From Marinifilum sp965230805 (lineage in GTDB: Bacteria > Bacteroidota > Bacteroidia > Bacteroidales > Marinifilaceae), in assembly GCF_965230805.1 (NCBI RefSeq), contig NZ_OZ246019.1, positions 372,001 through 436,000 on the forward strand: a stretch of DNA of 64,000 bases, read 5' to 3'. Shown here one piece after another: positions 17,101 to 26,027 of this stretch. A program made the translations under genes and the position numbers. Under the pieces are notes generated by a model. The model saw only the letters and a program-made list of their open reading frames with translations, was not told the DNA's origin and searched no databases. Each line of letters opens with the position of its first letter. The stretch's first letter is position 1.

Positions 17101-18411
17101 ATGAAAGTTTTAAAATTCGGTGGTACCTCAGTTGGATCTCCTGAAAGAATTCAAAATTTGGCAAAATTGGTTCAGCACAACGAACCTATTATTATCGTTT
17201 TATCAGCTATGGCAGGAACAACAAATGCCTTAGTCGAAATTACTGATCTCCTTTACAGAAAAGAGATGGAAAAAGCTAGTAAACAAATCAATAAACTAGA
17301 GGCACAATATCGAAAACGAATTGATGAATTATTTACTACCGAGAATTTCAAAACCAAAGGCAATGAGCTGATTACATCTCATTTTAACTACATCAACAAC
17401 TTTGTAAACAGAAGTTTTACAGCCTTACAGGAAAAAGCAATTTTGGCACAAGGAGAATTAATTTCAACTGCTATGTTTCATTACTATTTATCCGAAATAG
17501 GAGTTGATTCAGCTTTCTTACCAGCTTTGAATTTTATGAGAATTGATAAGGATGGTGAACCTGATTATTTCTACATTGAAGAAAACCTGAAACGCCTTCT
17601 TGCTGATGAATCGGAACAAAAACTATTCATTACTCAAGGATTTATTTGTAGAAATGCATACGGTGAAGTTGATAATCTTAAAAGAGGTGGTAGCGATTAT
17701 ACTGCATCGCTTATTGGTTCAGTACTACAAGTAGATGAAGTTCAGATCTGGACGGATATTGATGGGTTCCACAATAATGATCCTCGATATGTAGAAAATA
17801 CATCTGCACTTGAGCAATTATCATTCGACGAAGCAGCAGAACTAGCTTACTTTGGTGCCAAAATTATGCACCCATCAAGCATTATGCCCTGCAAGCTAAA
17901 AAGTGTTCCTGTAAGATTAAAAAACACATTGAGCCCGGTTGATGAAGGTACTTTAATTACCAATAATGAAAGTGGTAAGGGAATTAAAGCCATTGCCGCC
18001 AAAGATGGCATTACAGCTGTGAAAATTAAATCGGGACGAATGCTATTGGCTTATGGGTTTTTGCGCAAAGTGTTTGAAATTTTCGAGATTTATAAAACGC
18101 CTATCGACATGATTACCACTTCGGAGGTAGCTATTTCTCTTACCATTGATGATGCATCAAATTTAAAAGAAATTGAATCGGAGTTAATAAAATTCTGCAA
18201 TGTTGAAATCGATGAGAACCAGTCTATCATTTGTATTGTTGGTGATTTCATTTCAGAATCCACGGGAAGTGCCAAAAAAGTACTTGATGCATTGGAAAAC
18301 ATTCCTTTAAGAATGATTTCTTACGGAGGAAGCAAGCACAATATTTCTGTTTTGGTAAATCAAAATGACAAAGTATCCGCATTACAAGCTTTAAGTAAAA
18401 ATTTATTTTAG
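17101..18411 (+). CDS. lysC: Aspartate kinase
   Basis: A 436-aa enzyme that phosphorylates aspartate in the first step of the Lys/Thr/Met/DAP pathway. The signature KFGGTSVGSPERI is at the N-terminus, RGGSDYTASLIG in the middle, and FDEAAELAYFGAKIMHPSSI before the ACT regulatory region (about 300-436; GGSKHNISVLVN). It is monofunctional: no homoserine dehydrogenase follows. lysA begins 28 bp downstream, so this copy serves lysine and peptidoglycan DAP supply. The ACT domains suggest feedback control, and the leader hairpin suggests transcriptional control. Confidence 0.95.
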   Translation: MKVLKFGGTSVGSPERIQNLAKLVQHNEPIIIVLSAMAGTTNALVEITDLLYRKEMEKASKQINKLEAQYRKRIDELFTTENFKTKGNELITSHFNYINNFVNRSFTALQEKAILAQGELISTAMFHYYLSEIGVDSAFLPALNFMRIDKDGEPDYFYIEENLKRLLADESEQKLFITQGFICRNAYGEVDNLKRGGSDYTASLIGSVLQVDEVQIWTDIDGFHNNDPRYVENTSALEQLSFDEAAELAYFGAKIMHPSSIMPCKLKSVPVRLKNTLSPVDEGTLITNNESGKGIKAIAAKDGITAVKIKSGRMLLAYGFLRKVFEIFEIYKTPIDMITTSEVAISLTIDDASNLKEIESELIKFCNVEIDENQSIICIVGDFISESTGSAKKVLDALENIPLRMISYGGSKHNISVLVNQNDKVSALQALSKNLF

Positions 18412-18439
18412 ATTATTATATTCAAATTTTAATTGAATC

Positions 18440-19597
18440 ATGTTCAGCAGTAAAACAATAGAACAATTCAAAAATATTTCCACTCCTTTCTACTTTTACG
18501 ATATGGAGTTATTAAAAGACACATTAGAGCTCATTCAATCTGAAGCATCTAAATATGGATATCATATTCATTATGCAGTAAAAGCCAATGCAAATCCTAA
18601 GATAATGAGATTAATTCAATCTTATGGTTTTGGTGCTGATTGCGTAAGTGGCAATGAAATCAAAAGATCTTTAGAAACAGGTTATTCCGCTGACAAGATT
18701 GTTTATGCTGGTGTGGGAAAATCAGATAAGGAAATTTTAACTGCTCTCGAGACTGGTATTTTCTGCTTTAATTGTGAATCAATTCCGGAAATTGAATTGA
18801 TTAATGAATTGGCAGAACAATTGAATAAAAAGGCCAGAATTGCAATTAGAATTAACCCCAATGTAAATGCCAATACGCATCATTACATTACAACCGGAAT
18901 CGAAGAAAATAAGTTCGGAATTAACCGCTGGGAGTTTGATTCTGTGATTGAAACATTGGATAATTCAAATCATATTGAATTGATTGGATTACATTTTCAC
19001 ATTGGTTCACAGATTACGGATTTAAGCGTATTTAAAGGTCTTTGCCTAAGAATTAATGAAATACAGGAGTGGTTTAACGAGCGTAAAATTTTTACCGATC
19101 ATATAAATGTTGGTGGCGGATTTGGAGTAGACTACAATCACCCTGATAAAAATCCCATTCCAAATTTTGCCAGCTTCTTTAGCATATTTGATGAATTCTT
19201 AAATCTAAAGCCCAATCAAGAATTACATTTCGAACTGGGCAGGTCAGTGGTTGCACAATGTGGTAGCTTGATTTCAAGAGTTTTATATGTGAAAAATGGT
19301 ATAAATACAAAATTTGCCATACTAGATGCAGGAATGACTGAATTGTTGCGTCCTGCTCTTTATCAAGCATATCACAAAATAGAAAACATCAGCTCTAATG
19401 AAAAATCAGATACTTATGATGTAGTTGGACCAATCTGTGAATCATCTGATTGCTTTGGAAAAGCAGTAAGTTTACCTGCAACGAAAAGAAATGACTTATT
19501 AGCTATCAGATCTACTGGAGCTTATGGAGAAGCAATGGCATCAAAATATAACCTTAGGGATATTGCTGAATCAGTATTTTCTAATGAGATATTGTAA
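18440..19597 (+). CDS. lysA: Diaminopimelate decarboxylase
   Basis: A 385-aa PLP enzyme converting meso-diaminopimelate to lysine. The PLP lysine is in HYAVKANANP (about residue 50). The phosphate-binding GGGFGVDY and the substrate loop CESSDCFGK are present, as is the C-terminal STGAYGEAMAS. Length is slightly short of the usual 400-420 aa but all motifs are there. It is second in the operon with aspartate kinase. A long hairpin follows at 19709-19752. Confidence 0.95.
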   Translation: MFSSKTIEQFKNISTPFYFYDMELLKDTLELIQSEASKYGYHIHYAVKANANPKIMRLIQSYGFGADCVSGNEIKRSLETGYSADKIVYAGVGKSDKEILTALETGIFCFNCESIPEIELINELAEQLNKKARIAIRINPNVNANTHHYITTGIEENKFGINRWEFDSVIETLDNSNHIELIGLHFHIGSQITDLSVFKGLCLRINEIQEWFNERKIFTDHINVGGGFGVDYNHPDKNPIPNFASFFSIFDEFLNLKPNQELHFELGRSVVAQCGSLISRVLYVKNGINTKFAILDAGMTELLRPALYQAYHKIENISSNEKSDTYDVVGPICESSDCFGKAVSLPATKRNDLLAIRSTGAYGEAMASKYNLRDIAESVFSNEIL

Positions 19598-19708
19598 TAA
19601 TAAGCTTTATAGCATTTTCTTGACATACTGGTATTACAGCAACAGTTCGAATCAACCTTAATATTTTGTATCATTTTTTCCTGCACCTTTCAGGAAGGTG
19701 CTTACACA

Positions 19709-19752
19709 AGGTGTATTTTCTTTCCTCTAACCTACAGAAAGAAAAATACACC
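19709..19752 (+). terminator. Long hairpin downstream of lysA
   Basis: AGGTGTATTTTCTTTC pairs with GAAAGAAAAATACACCT (one extra A) around an 11-base loop. It lies between the convergent ends of lysA and the minus-strand barrel gene and could terminate both, although the T run after the stem is weak. Confidence 0.6.
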
Positions 19753-19792
19753 TGCATACTGTATAATACCATTTAACATTGATTAATAAAAG

Positions 19793-20887
19793 CTAAATTT
19801 TTAATCCGATTCTTTTGAGCAATGATTTCGAAGGAACAATGAACAAAGTAAATTTGTAAAACATTCCTCCTTTTGCATAAGAATCTATAATGATATCCTT
19901 GTCCTTTACTTTGCCTCCTGTTAAACTAAGAGTATGATTCTTATTGGTTACATCAAAATTAATATTACTACGATATCCTCCTTCCAGAGATAACCATAAC
20001 CAATCGGTAATTCCCTTTTCCATTTCCATTGAGAAATTCACATCAGACCTTCTAAACTCAAGGGTTCTAAAATTACTTAAGGGTAGACTATTTAATTCAA
20101 CAATATTTTCAGCTGGCCGCTCGTCGAAATGAATGCTATAGCTTCCTCCTTTTAAATATGCCTTAGCACTAATAAAACAAAGTGTAGAAGCTTGGTATCT
20201 TAATTTTACCTTAGCAGGTAAAAATGCCTCAACTCCCCATTTATCGGTAAAAGTATGGTTGTATACAAAAGTAGGAAAAACCAATGGCTCTCCGAAAGTA
20301 TACGAAAATGCAAGTCCAAGACCCCAGGATTTGTATTTATTTACTTTCCATCCAACAACAGGAGAAATTTCCATTTTTAAAAAAGTATACTTGCTCACAT
20401 CTCTAATATGATCTTTCCAGTAATCTCCTTTTAACCTTCCATTAAAACGGAATATAAAATAACGGTTCCTCTTCCATTGTGTCATCAGATAGAAACTTCC
20501 TCCCAAACTTTTCATATTCTTATCGTGTAACCTCCTATAAAAAGGATAGGTAATATTCTTACTATCATGAAAATGAATTTCCTCATCACTATACTCGATA
20601 CTACCTGCAATTTTAAGATTCTTTTTTAACAATAAAGGGAACCGGAGTTTTGTCCTAAAAATCCGATTGTAATCGATTCTTCCCTTGCCATCGTCATAAA
20701 TATCTGATTTCGAACCAACATCAAAACCTGTCATTCCATGATAAGAAGCTTCGTATCCGCGAACAGGACTACTACCAATAACACTTGGATTCCAATCGTA
20801 TTTTGTAGAATCGTTACTAAATTGAGCCTGAGCACAATAAGCAATCATAAAAATAAACATAAACAGGATAAGTTTTTTTAAATTCAT
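19793..20887 (-). CDS. Predicted outer-membrane protein of unknown function
   Basis: A 364-aa protein with a signal peptide (residues 1-21, ending CAQAQ). The rest shows short alternating strands rich in aromatic residues (FYKFTLFIVPS, FSYTFGEPLVFPTF, LWLSLEGGYRSN) and no hydrophobic helix. It is likely a beta-barrel of about 14 strands. No family is recognised. It follows the patatin transporter gene on the same strand by 91 bp. Confidence 0.65.
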   Translation of the reverse strand: MNLKKLILFMFIFMIAYCAQAQFSNDSTKYDWNPSVIGSSPVRGYEASYHGMTGFDVGSKSDIYDDGKGRIDYNRIFRTKLRFPLLLKKNLKIAGSIEYSDEEIHFHDSKNITYPFYRRLHDKNMKSLGGSFYLMTQWKRNRYFIFRFNGRLKGDYWKDHIRDVSKYTFLKMEISPVVGWKVNKYKSWGLGLAFSYTFGEPLVFPTFVYNHTFTDKWGVEAFLPAKVKLRYQASTLCFISAKAYLKGGSYSIHFDERPAENIVELNSLPLSNFRTLEFRRSDVNFSMEMEKGITDWLWLSLEGGYRSNINFDVTNKNHTLSLTGGKVKDKDIIIDSYAKGGMFYKFTLFIVPSKSLLKRIGLKI

Positions 20888-20978
20888 ACAACATGTTATT
20901 AAATAAGGGACGTTATAAACCTCTCTATGACATTGACAGGAACGAACTAATTATTGAATTATTACTAGCGAATTCTTT

Positions 20979-23183
20979 TTAGAACCAATACCCTAAACTA
21001 ACATAGTTTAGAACTTTTTGTTTTTTATTAGAAAACATTAAAGAAAACTCCATTGGACCTATAAGACTATTGTAAGAGTAAGTTACTCCCAAGCCAGTAA
21101 GCCACTCTCCAGTGTTTAATGATTCGTTTACATCCTCGGTAATTTTTCCAACATTTGCCTTAAATATCAAGTAATTATTCCTAAACAATTCGTATTGAAA
21201 ATCACCCCTAAAAACAAATGAATTCGTAGAAGAAACCTCCATTCTTTCTAATCCAACAAAAGGCATTTGTATATCAAAATAATCAGTTTGATCTATTCCC
21301 CCAGTGTAAGTTAAAAAGAAGTCCGGAATTTTTTTCCCCCAAATAACTCTACCATAAAATTTCGGATAAACGGTAAATTTTTCGTTAACACTAATGGCTT
21401 TTTGAAACTTCACATAAGCTATAGATGCAGGTCTTTCCATTCCTTCCAAGCTTGCACCATTATTAGTAACTAATTTATACTCGCCAAACAAACTAATGCC
21501 TTTTTTGGGATAATAAGCTTTCTCATGAGAATCTAATCGCAAAGTTGCATAGTAAGAGAAAAAATAATCCTCATCATTTCCTACCACTAACTCCGGTAAT
21601 GTAAAATTTGATTCCACATGATAATACTCAACTCTTGCTCCAACCCCTACAGAATACGATTCTTTTAGAATGGAATGTATATTCATATCCAATTTGAGGT
21701 AATCCAAATCATAATTCCCAATCTGCTCCCAATCTTGATATGCATTCACATTCCAATCGTTATATTCGACCTTTAATGTAATGCCTGGCTTTAAACCATT
21801 ATCAACTGCATAGGTAGCTACAAACCGAGGGGTTTCTGATAGTTTTAAATCCAAAGACAAATGAGAACCACTTCTAAGCTTGTTTCGAAAGGTTGTATTT
21901 AAAAGTACACCAGCTTTATTATCGGAATCGTAACGAAGTCCAACATTAAACCTTTTTGTTGTTCGTTCTTTTACTCTTACTTGAAGTGTTTTAGCCCTGT
22001 CACCCAATAACCTAAAGTCAATTTGGTCGAAATATCTACTACCATATCCCCAATTGATACCTTGTTTTATTTGATAAAAGCTAACTTCACCCGGAATATC
22101 AAGATTAAACTTACCTGCCAATAATGATTTACTAACCTCATTTAATCCACTATATTCAACATTTTTGACGTAGTACGTCGTTGTATCAACTGCTTCCTTA
22201 TATTCCTTTGTCTTTCTTTTTTCTAGTTGATATTTTTCTTTTAATTCTCTTAAAACCGGAATAAATTTTCTACCGATCTCTTCTCCTTTATGAATTAATG
22301 AATCTGCCTCATTAAAGCTACCAACCGAATAATTATTAATTTCAGGCTTAATGTACACATCCACAAAATCGATGTTTTTTTTAAACTCATTAAGCGACAT
22401 TAATGATACCGATTGATTGATGATATCTAGAAAAGATTTTAACTCCTCCTTTGATTTTGGCCCGGCTTGAACATCAACACCTATCACAATATCGGCACCC
22501 ATGTCTACAACCTCCTTAACAGGAAAGTTATTCACCATTCCTCCATCAACCAATAATCTACCACCAATTTCAATGGGTGAAAAAACAGTAGGAATAGCCA
22601 TACTTGCTCTCATGGCTTCGGGCAAGTAGCCTTTGTCCAGTATTACCGCTTCACCAGATTCAATATCAGTTGCAACACAAACAAAAGGAATAGGCAGTTT
22701 TTTAAAATCTGTTACATCATGATAGTCTATTGATAGCCTCTCAAATAAATTAATTACATTCTGACCCTTCACAATACCACTTGGCAGCTGTATTCCTTTG
22801 GGTTTTATAGGAAATGACAATACATGACGTTCATAATTCTGTTTTTCGTGAAATGGAACATATTTTCTGGAAATTTCGTCGGCTAGTAATTTATCCCAAT
22901 TCTGACTTAGAATCATTTCTTCAATCTGTTCAGCAGAATATCCTATAGCATAAAAGCCTCCAATAATACTACCCATACTTGTACCAGCTATATAGTCGAT
23001 TGGTATTTCAAGTTCATCAATAACTTTTAGTACCCCTACGTGAGCAAACCCTTTAGCCCCGCCTCCACTCAATACCAGTCCAATTTTTGGTCTCTTCTTA
23101 TTGTTTAAAGTATCCTTGTTAACACTTGCCAAAGAAGAAAAACCAAGGACAAAGGATAAAACTATCAATAGAGAATATTTCAT
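20979..23183 (-). CDS. Patatin-like phospholipase/type Vd autotransporter (PlpD-like)
   Basis: A 734-aa protein in domain order: signal peptide (1-20); patatin domain (about 33-225) with oxyanion loop SGGGAKG, nucleophile elbow GTSMGS (Ser69) and catalytic Asp in VDGGMVNNFP; POTRA domain (about 345-415); 16-strand BamA/surface-antigen barrel (about 420-734, ending YVSLGYWF). This order is that of PlpD, where the barrel exports its own lipase. Both catalytic residues are present, so it is probably active. It follows the GAF-domain gene by 17 bp on the same strand and is probably co-transcribed with it. Confidence 0.93.
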   Translation of the reverse strand: MKYSLLIVLSFVLGFSSLASVNKDTLNNKKRPKIGLVLSGGGAKGFAHVGVLKVIDELEIPIDYIAGTSMGSIIGGFYAIGYSAEQIEEMILSQNWDKLLADEISRKYVPFHEKQNYERHVLSFPIKPKGIQLPSGIVKGQNVINLFERLSIDYHDVTDFKKLPIPFVCVATDIESGEAVILDKGYLPEAMRASMAIPTVFSPIEIGGRLLVDGGMVNNFPVKEVVDMGADIVIGVDVQAGPKSKEELKSFLDIINQSVSLMSLNEFKKNIDFVDVYIKPEINNYSVGSFNEADSLIHKGEEIGRKFIPVLRELKEKYQLEKRKTKEYKEAVDTTTYYVKNVEYSGLNEVSKSLLAGKFNLDIPGEVSFYQIKQGINWGYGSRYFDQIDFRLLGDRAKTLQVRVKERTTKRFNVGLRYDSDNKAGVLLNTTFRNKLRSGSHLSLDLKLSETPRFVATYAVDNGLKPGITLKVEYNDWNVNAYQDWEQIGNYDLDYLKLDMNIHSILKESYSVGVGARVEYYHVESNFTLPELVVGNDEDYFFSYYATLRLDSHEKAYYPKKGISLFGEYKLVTNNGASLEGMERPASIAYVKFQKAISVNEKFTVYPKFYGRVIWGKKIPDFFLTYTGGIDQTDYFDIQMPFVGLERMEVSSTNSFVFRGDFQYELFRNNYLIFKANVGKITEDVNESLNTGEWLTGLGVTYSYNSLIGPMEFSLMFSNKKQKVLNYVSLGYWF

Positions 23184-23200
23184 TAAAACAGGATTATGAT

Positions 23201-25570
23201 TTAATTTTCAATTTTAAGTTCCTTTGCAAGCTTTAATACATCCTTCTCTTCCTTTCCGTTTTTTACCTTCACACGTATAGCCCTTAAGCCATAAACACCT
23301 TGCAAATCTTCAAGGGTATGATATTCAATTTTATCTTCGAAATAACCAGCTGCAATTAAGTACTCTAAATATCGCTGGTATTCTGCCATTTCCTTCTCTT
23401 GACTAAAAATAATGGCCAACATCCCTGGCTGTGTTAGCCGCTCATCCGTACCCTTAATTTTTGCCTTATCAATTCTCTTCTTCACAATTTCGTAGCGAAT
23501 ATTGTAAGCTCCATCCACATCAAATTTTTTCTCATCCTGGCGGAAACGAATTGCCAATGGCTGACTGTGCACAAGTATTAATCCTGTTGTATCCATCGGG
23601 ATCGGCAATGATTTCTTAAGGGCATCAGTTTTACGAGCCATTTCGGCACTTACAATCAACTGCCAAAGCCTTAAGTTTTTCAAATAAATTCTATCGAAAT
23701 TTAAATTATTCGCAATGCTTTCTCCAATGTATATATTGTGCTCAACTCCATCGGTTCTGTATTTTTCGAAATAATGAGGGAACATTGATTGAGCTTTTTC
23801 TTCCTCTTGCTCCAAGTAACTTGTAACACAATCGTTAATCATTCCAAGACTATCTTCAAAATCTTTTCTACGCTTGTATACTAAATTTAACTCCCGATTA
23901 ATATTTTGTTTGTATTTTTTAATAGTCTGCTTTACCTCTTCCCCATTTTCTTCGAAATGAGGAAACAAAGTTTCAACATCTTGTCTTATAAAATTTAGTA
24001 CATTCATTTCGTCGCCTGATGACAAACCTTTCATGATACCATTTTTAAAGTAATCGATCTTATATATCAACTGATCGTAAATTGGCATCGCCTTAATTTC
24101 ATTTACCTTAACAAGAACATTTTGAACCAAGTCGAGCTGTTCTAAAAGATCATCCTGAATGGTTTGATTGCGAATAACTGAGGAATGACGCACATCTACT
24201 GCTCCATAGAGAGGAAATACATTTGGAAAAACTATTTCTTCCATCCGGGAACTCTCACCACTCCCTTTTTTGAACAATAAGTTAGATGCCGCTTTTGCAA
24301 AACGCCACTCCACACTTGGATGTATAGCCGTACATTCTTCTTTAATAATAGCTTCAATCTTATTTTGGAGTTCTTCACTACTTCGTTGAATTGCAATTGA
24401 AAACACAGGAATTATATCCTTTATAATCCGAAGTTTAGAAAATGATATATCATTAGCTTTATTGGATCCCAATTCGATAACACCTACTAATTCTTTGTAA
24501 CTGTACAGAGGAATCACGGCTAAGTTTCTTATTCCCTCATCCAGCAAAGCTTTTTCGATTTTTTTTAGGTTTTCCTTTTTGGAAAGGTCGTTGATTAAAA
24601 CAGGGCCTCCTTGCATCACGGCATCTTCATAAATGCTATCTTGATAATCTTCACATTTAAATTTATCCGCATCAAGAAAACCATGCCAAAAGTCAGATGG
24701 GTTTACAACATTTCCCTGATGCATTACCAAAGCCATGATCCCCAATTTAAGATTTGGTAATTCTAAAAGAGAGCGAACATTTTGTTCTAACAGATTAAAA
24801 TTATTTCTGTTTATGATTGATGATTTTTCCAGCAATTGCGATTTCAATGATGAGATGACCTCAATCTGGCTAACATCTATATATCTATAGGGTATAAATC
24901 CTGAAAACTTAAACTTATTAAGTGGAAGTGTTTCCAACCAAAAATCCATATTAACAGGATCGTTAATCATTTTATACAATTGCTCTTCACTTACTTGTGG
25001 TAACTTTCCTGTATGCGAAATATCAATACATGATTTATCAAATTCTAATTTATAATACTTCACAAGATCATTTAATTTATCTGTAATCTTATAAAGAAAC
25101 AAATATCCAATGCCCAAATCAAAATTGTAGTATTTTTTTAAAACTATCGAATAAGCATAGAATAACATGCTAAAAGTTTTAAAGCATTTGTCTTGATCCT
25201 TTTGCTCAACAAGTTCTATGGTTAAATTTTCATTTTCGTATAGTTCCTGATATTTTGGAGTATAATAAAAGTTTTTATCCTCGAATGGTGAAGCCACAAA
25301 GCCAATCTGTTCCTGGTACTGGAATGGGGTAAAGAAATACCCCATTAAGACATGAATCTCTTCTTTATATTTTTCAACTAGATCCACATCAAAATCCTTA
25401 CTTGCCAATTCCGGTTTATCCTGAACCAACTTAAGAATAGATTCTCCTTGAACATTAATCTTTCCTTGTTGCTCTTTAAGTGCTCTTAATTTATTAATTA
25501 ATGGCGCAAAACTAAGTGATTTCTTAAATGGAACTTCTTTTATACTAAGCTTTAACTGATCCAATTTCAT
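23201..25570 (-). CDS. Large GAF-domain protein of unknown function
   Basis: A 789-aa soluble protein. A GAF-like region lies at about residues 255-400 (ends NLAVIPLYSYKELVGVIELG). The flanks are helical and not recognised, and a C-terminal 60 residues look like a small alpha/beta domain. I start it at ATG 25568-25570 (MKLDQLK), because the 46 bases upstream are nearly the same as those upstream of the glycosyltransferase start at 33998. An ATG seven codons earlier (25591) is possible. It lacks kinase or cyclase motifs. It precedes the patatin transporter gene by 17 bp. Confidence 0.7.
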   Translation of the reverse strand: MKLDQLKLSIKEVPFKKSLSFAPLINKLRALKEQQGKINVQGESILKLVQDKPELASKDFDVDLVEKYKEEIHVLMGYFFTPFQYQEQIGFVASPFEDKNFYYTPKYQELYENENLTIELVEQKDQDKCFKTFSMLFYAYSIVLKKYYNFDLGIGYLFLYKITDKLNDLVKYYKLEFDKSCIDISHTGKLPQVSEEQLYKMINDPVNMDFWLETLPLNKFKFSGFIPYRYIDVSQIEVISSLKSQLLEKSSIINRNNFNLLEQNVRSLLELPNLKLGIMALVMHQGNVVNPSDFWHGFLDADKFKCEDYQDSIYEDAVMQGGPVLINDLSKKENLKKIEKALLDEGIRNLAVIPLYSYKELVGVIELGSNKANDISFSKLRIIKDIIPVFSIAIQRSSEELQNKIEAIIKEECTAIHPSVEWRFAKAASNLLFKKGSGESSRMEEIVFPNVFPLYGAVDVRHSSVIRNQTIQDDLLEQLDLVQNVLVKVNEIKAMPIYDQLIYKIDYFKNGIMKGLSSGDEMNVLNFIRQDVETLFPHFEENGEEVKQTIKKYKQNINRELNLVYKRRKDFEDSLGMINDCVTSYLEQEEEKAQSMFPHYFEKYRTDGVEHNIYIGESIANNLNFDRIYLKNLRLWQLIVSAEMARKTDALKKSLPIPMDTTGLILVHSQPLAIRFRQDEKKFDVDGAYNIRYEIVKKRIDKAKIKGTDERLTQPGMLAIIFSQEKEMAEYQRYLEYLIAAGYFEDKIEYHTLEDLQGVYGLRAIRVKVKNGKEEKDVLKLAKELKIEN

Positions 25571-25613
25571 CTGTTTATAATTTTTTTCCATTTGTCAGAT
25601 GGAAGCCACAAGA
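25571..25613 (-). promoter_or_regulatory. Conserved mRNA-leader element, copy 1
   Basis: About 46 bases before the ATG at 25570 nearly match the sequence before the ATG at 33998. Both hold a TTCCAT...ATGGAA stem with a 7-base loop and then ATAAACAG directly before the start codon. Its role is unknown. Confidence 0.5.
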
Positions 25614-26027
25614 TCAAAATAATCATTACCATGAATGTTTGATAATGACTTTAATCATGTTCGTTTCACATTTTTTTAATATTCCCCGATTATCAACTAC
25701 AAAAGTAGGTGTTTTTAGACTGCTTTAAAAGCTGGTATCGTCAAATAGAAGACATTTAAAGCTTTTTTTAAAAACTTAGAGATAAAAAGTCTAATGAATA
25801 AGCAAAGATAAAGTTTGAATCAGATGGTCAAAGCAATAATCGGTAAATAGAGGTGTGAAGCAGGTAAACTGTTAATTAATATCTGTATTAACATGAAATA
25901 CTTTTATAACTCTAAATAAAAATATTACAATTTAGTAAGCTCAAACCCTATCCCAAAACTTTATTAAAGGGAGAATTACAATGTGTCCGGATTTAATAAT
26001 TGACTGATTTTAATTCATCAAAAGTTT
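25614..26027. other. Intergenic stretch, nothing recognised
   Basis: AT-rich DNA between the hybrid kinase stop and the GAF-gene leader. I see no gene, RNA or clear promoter in it. Confidence 0.5.
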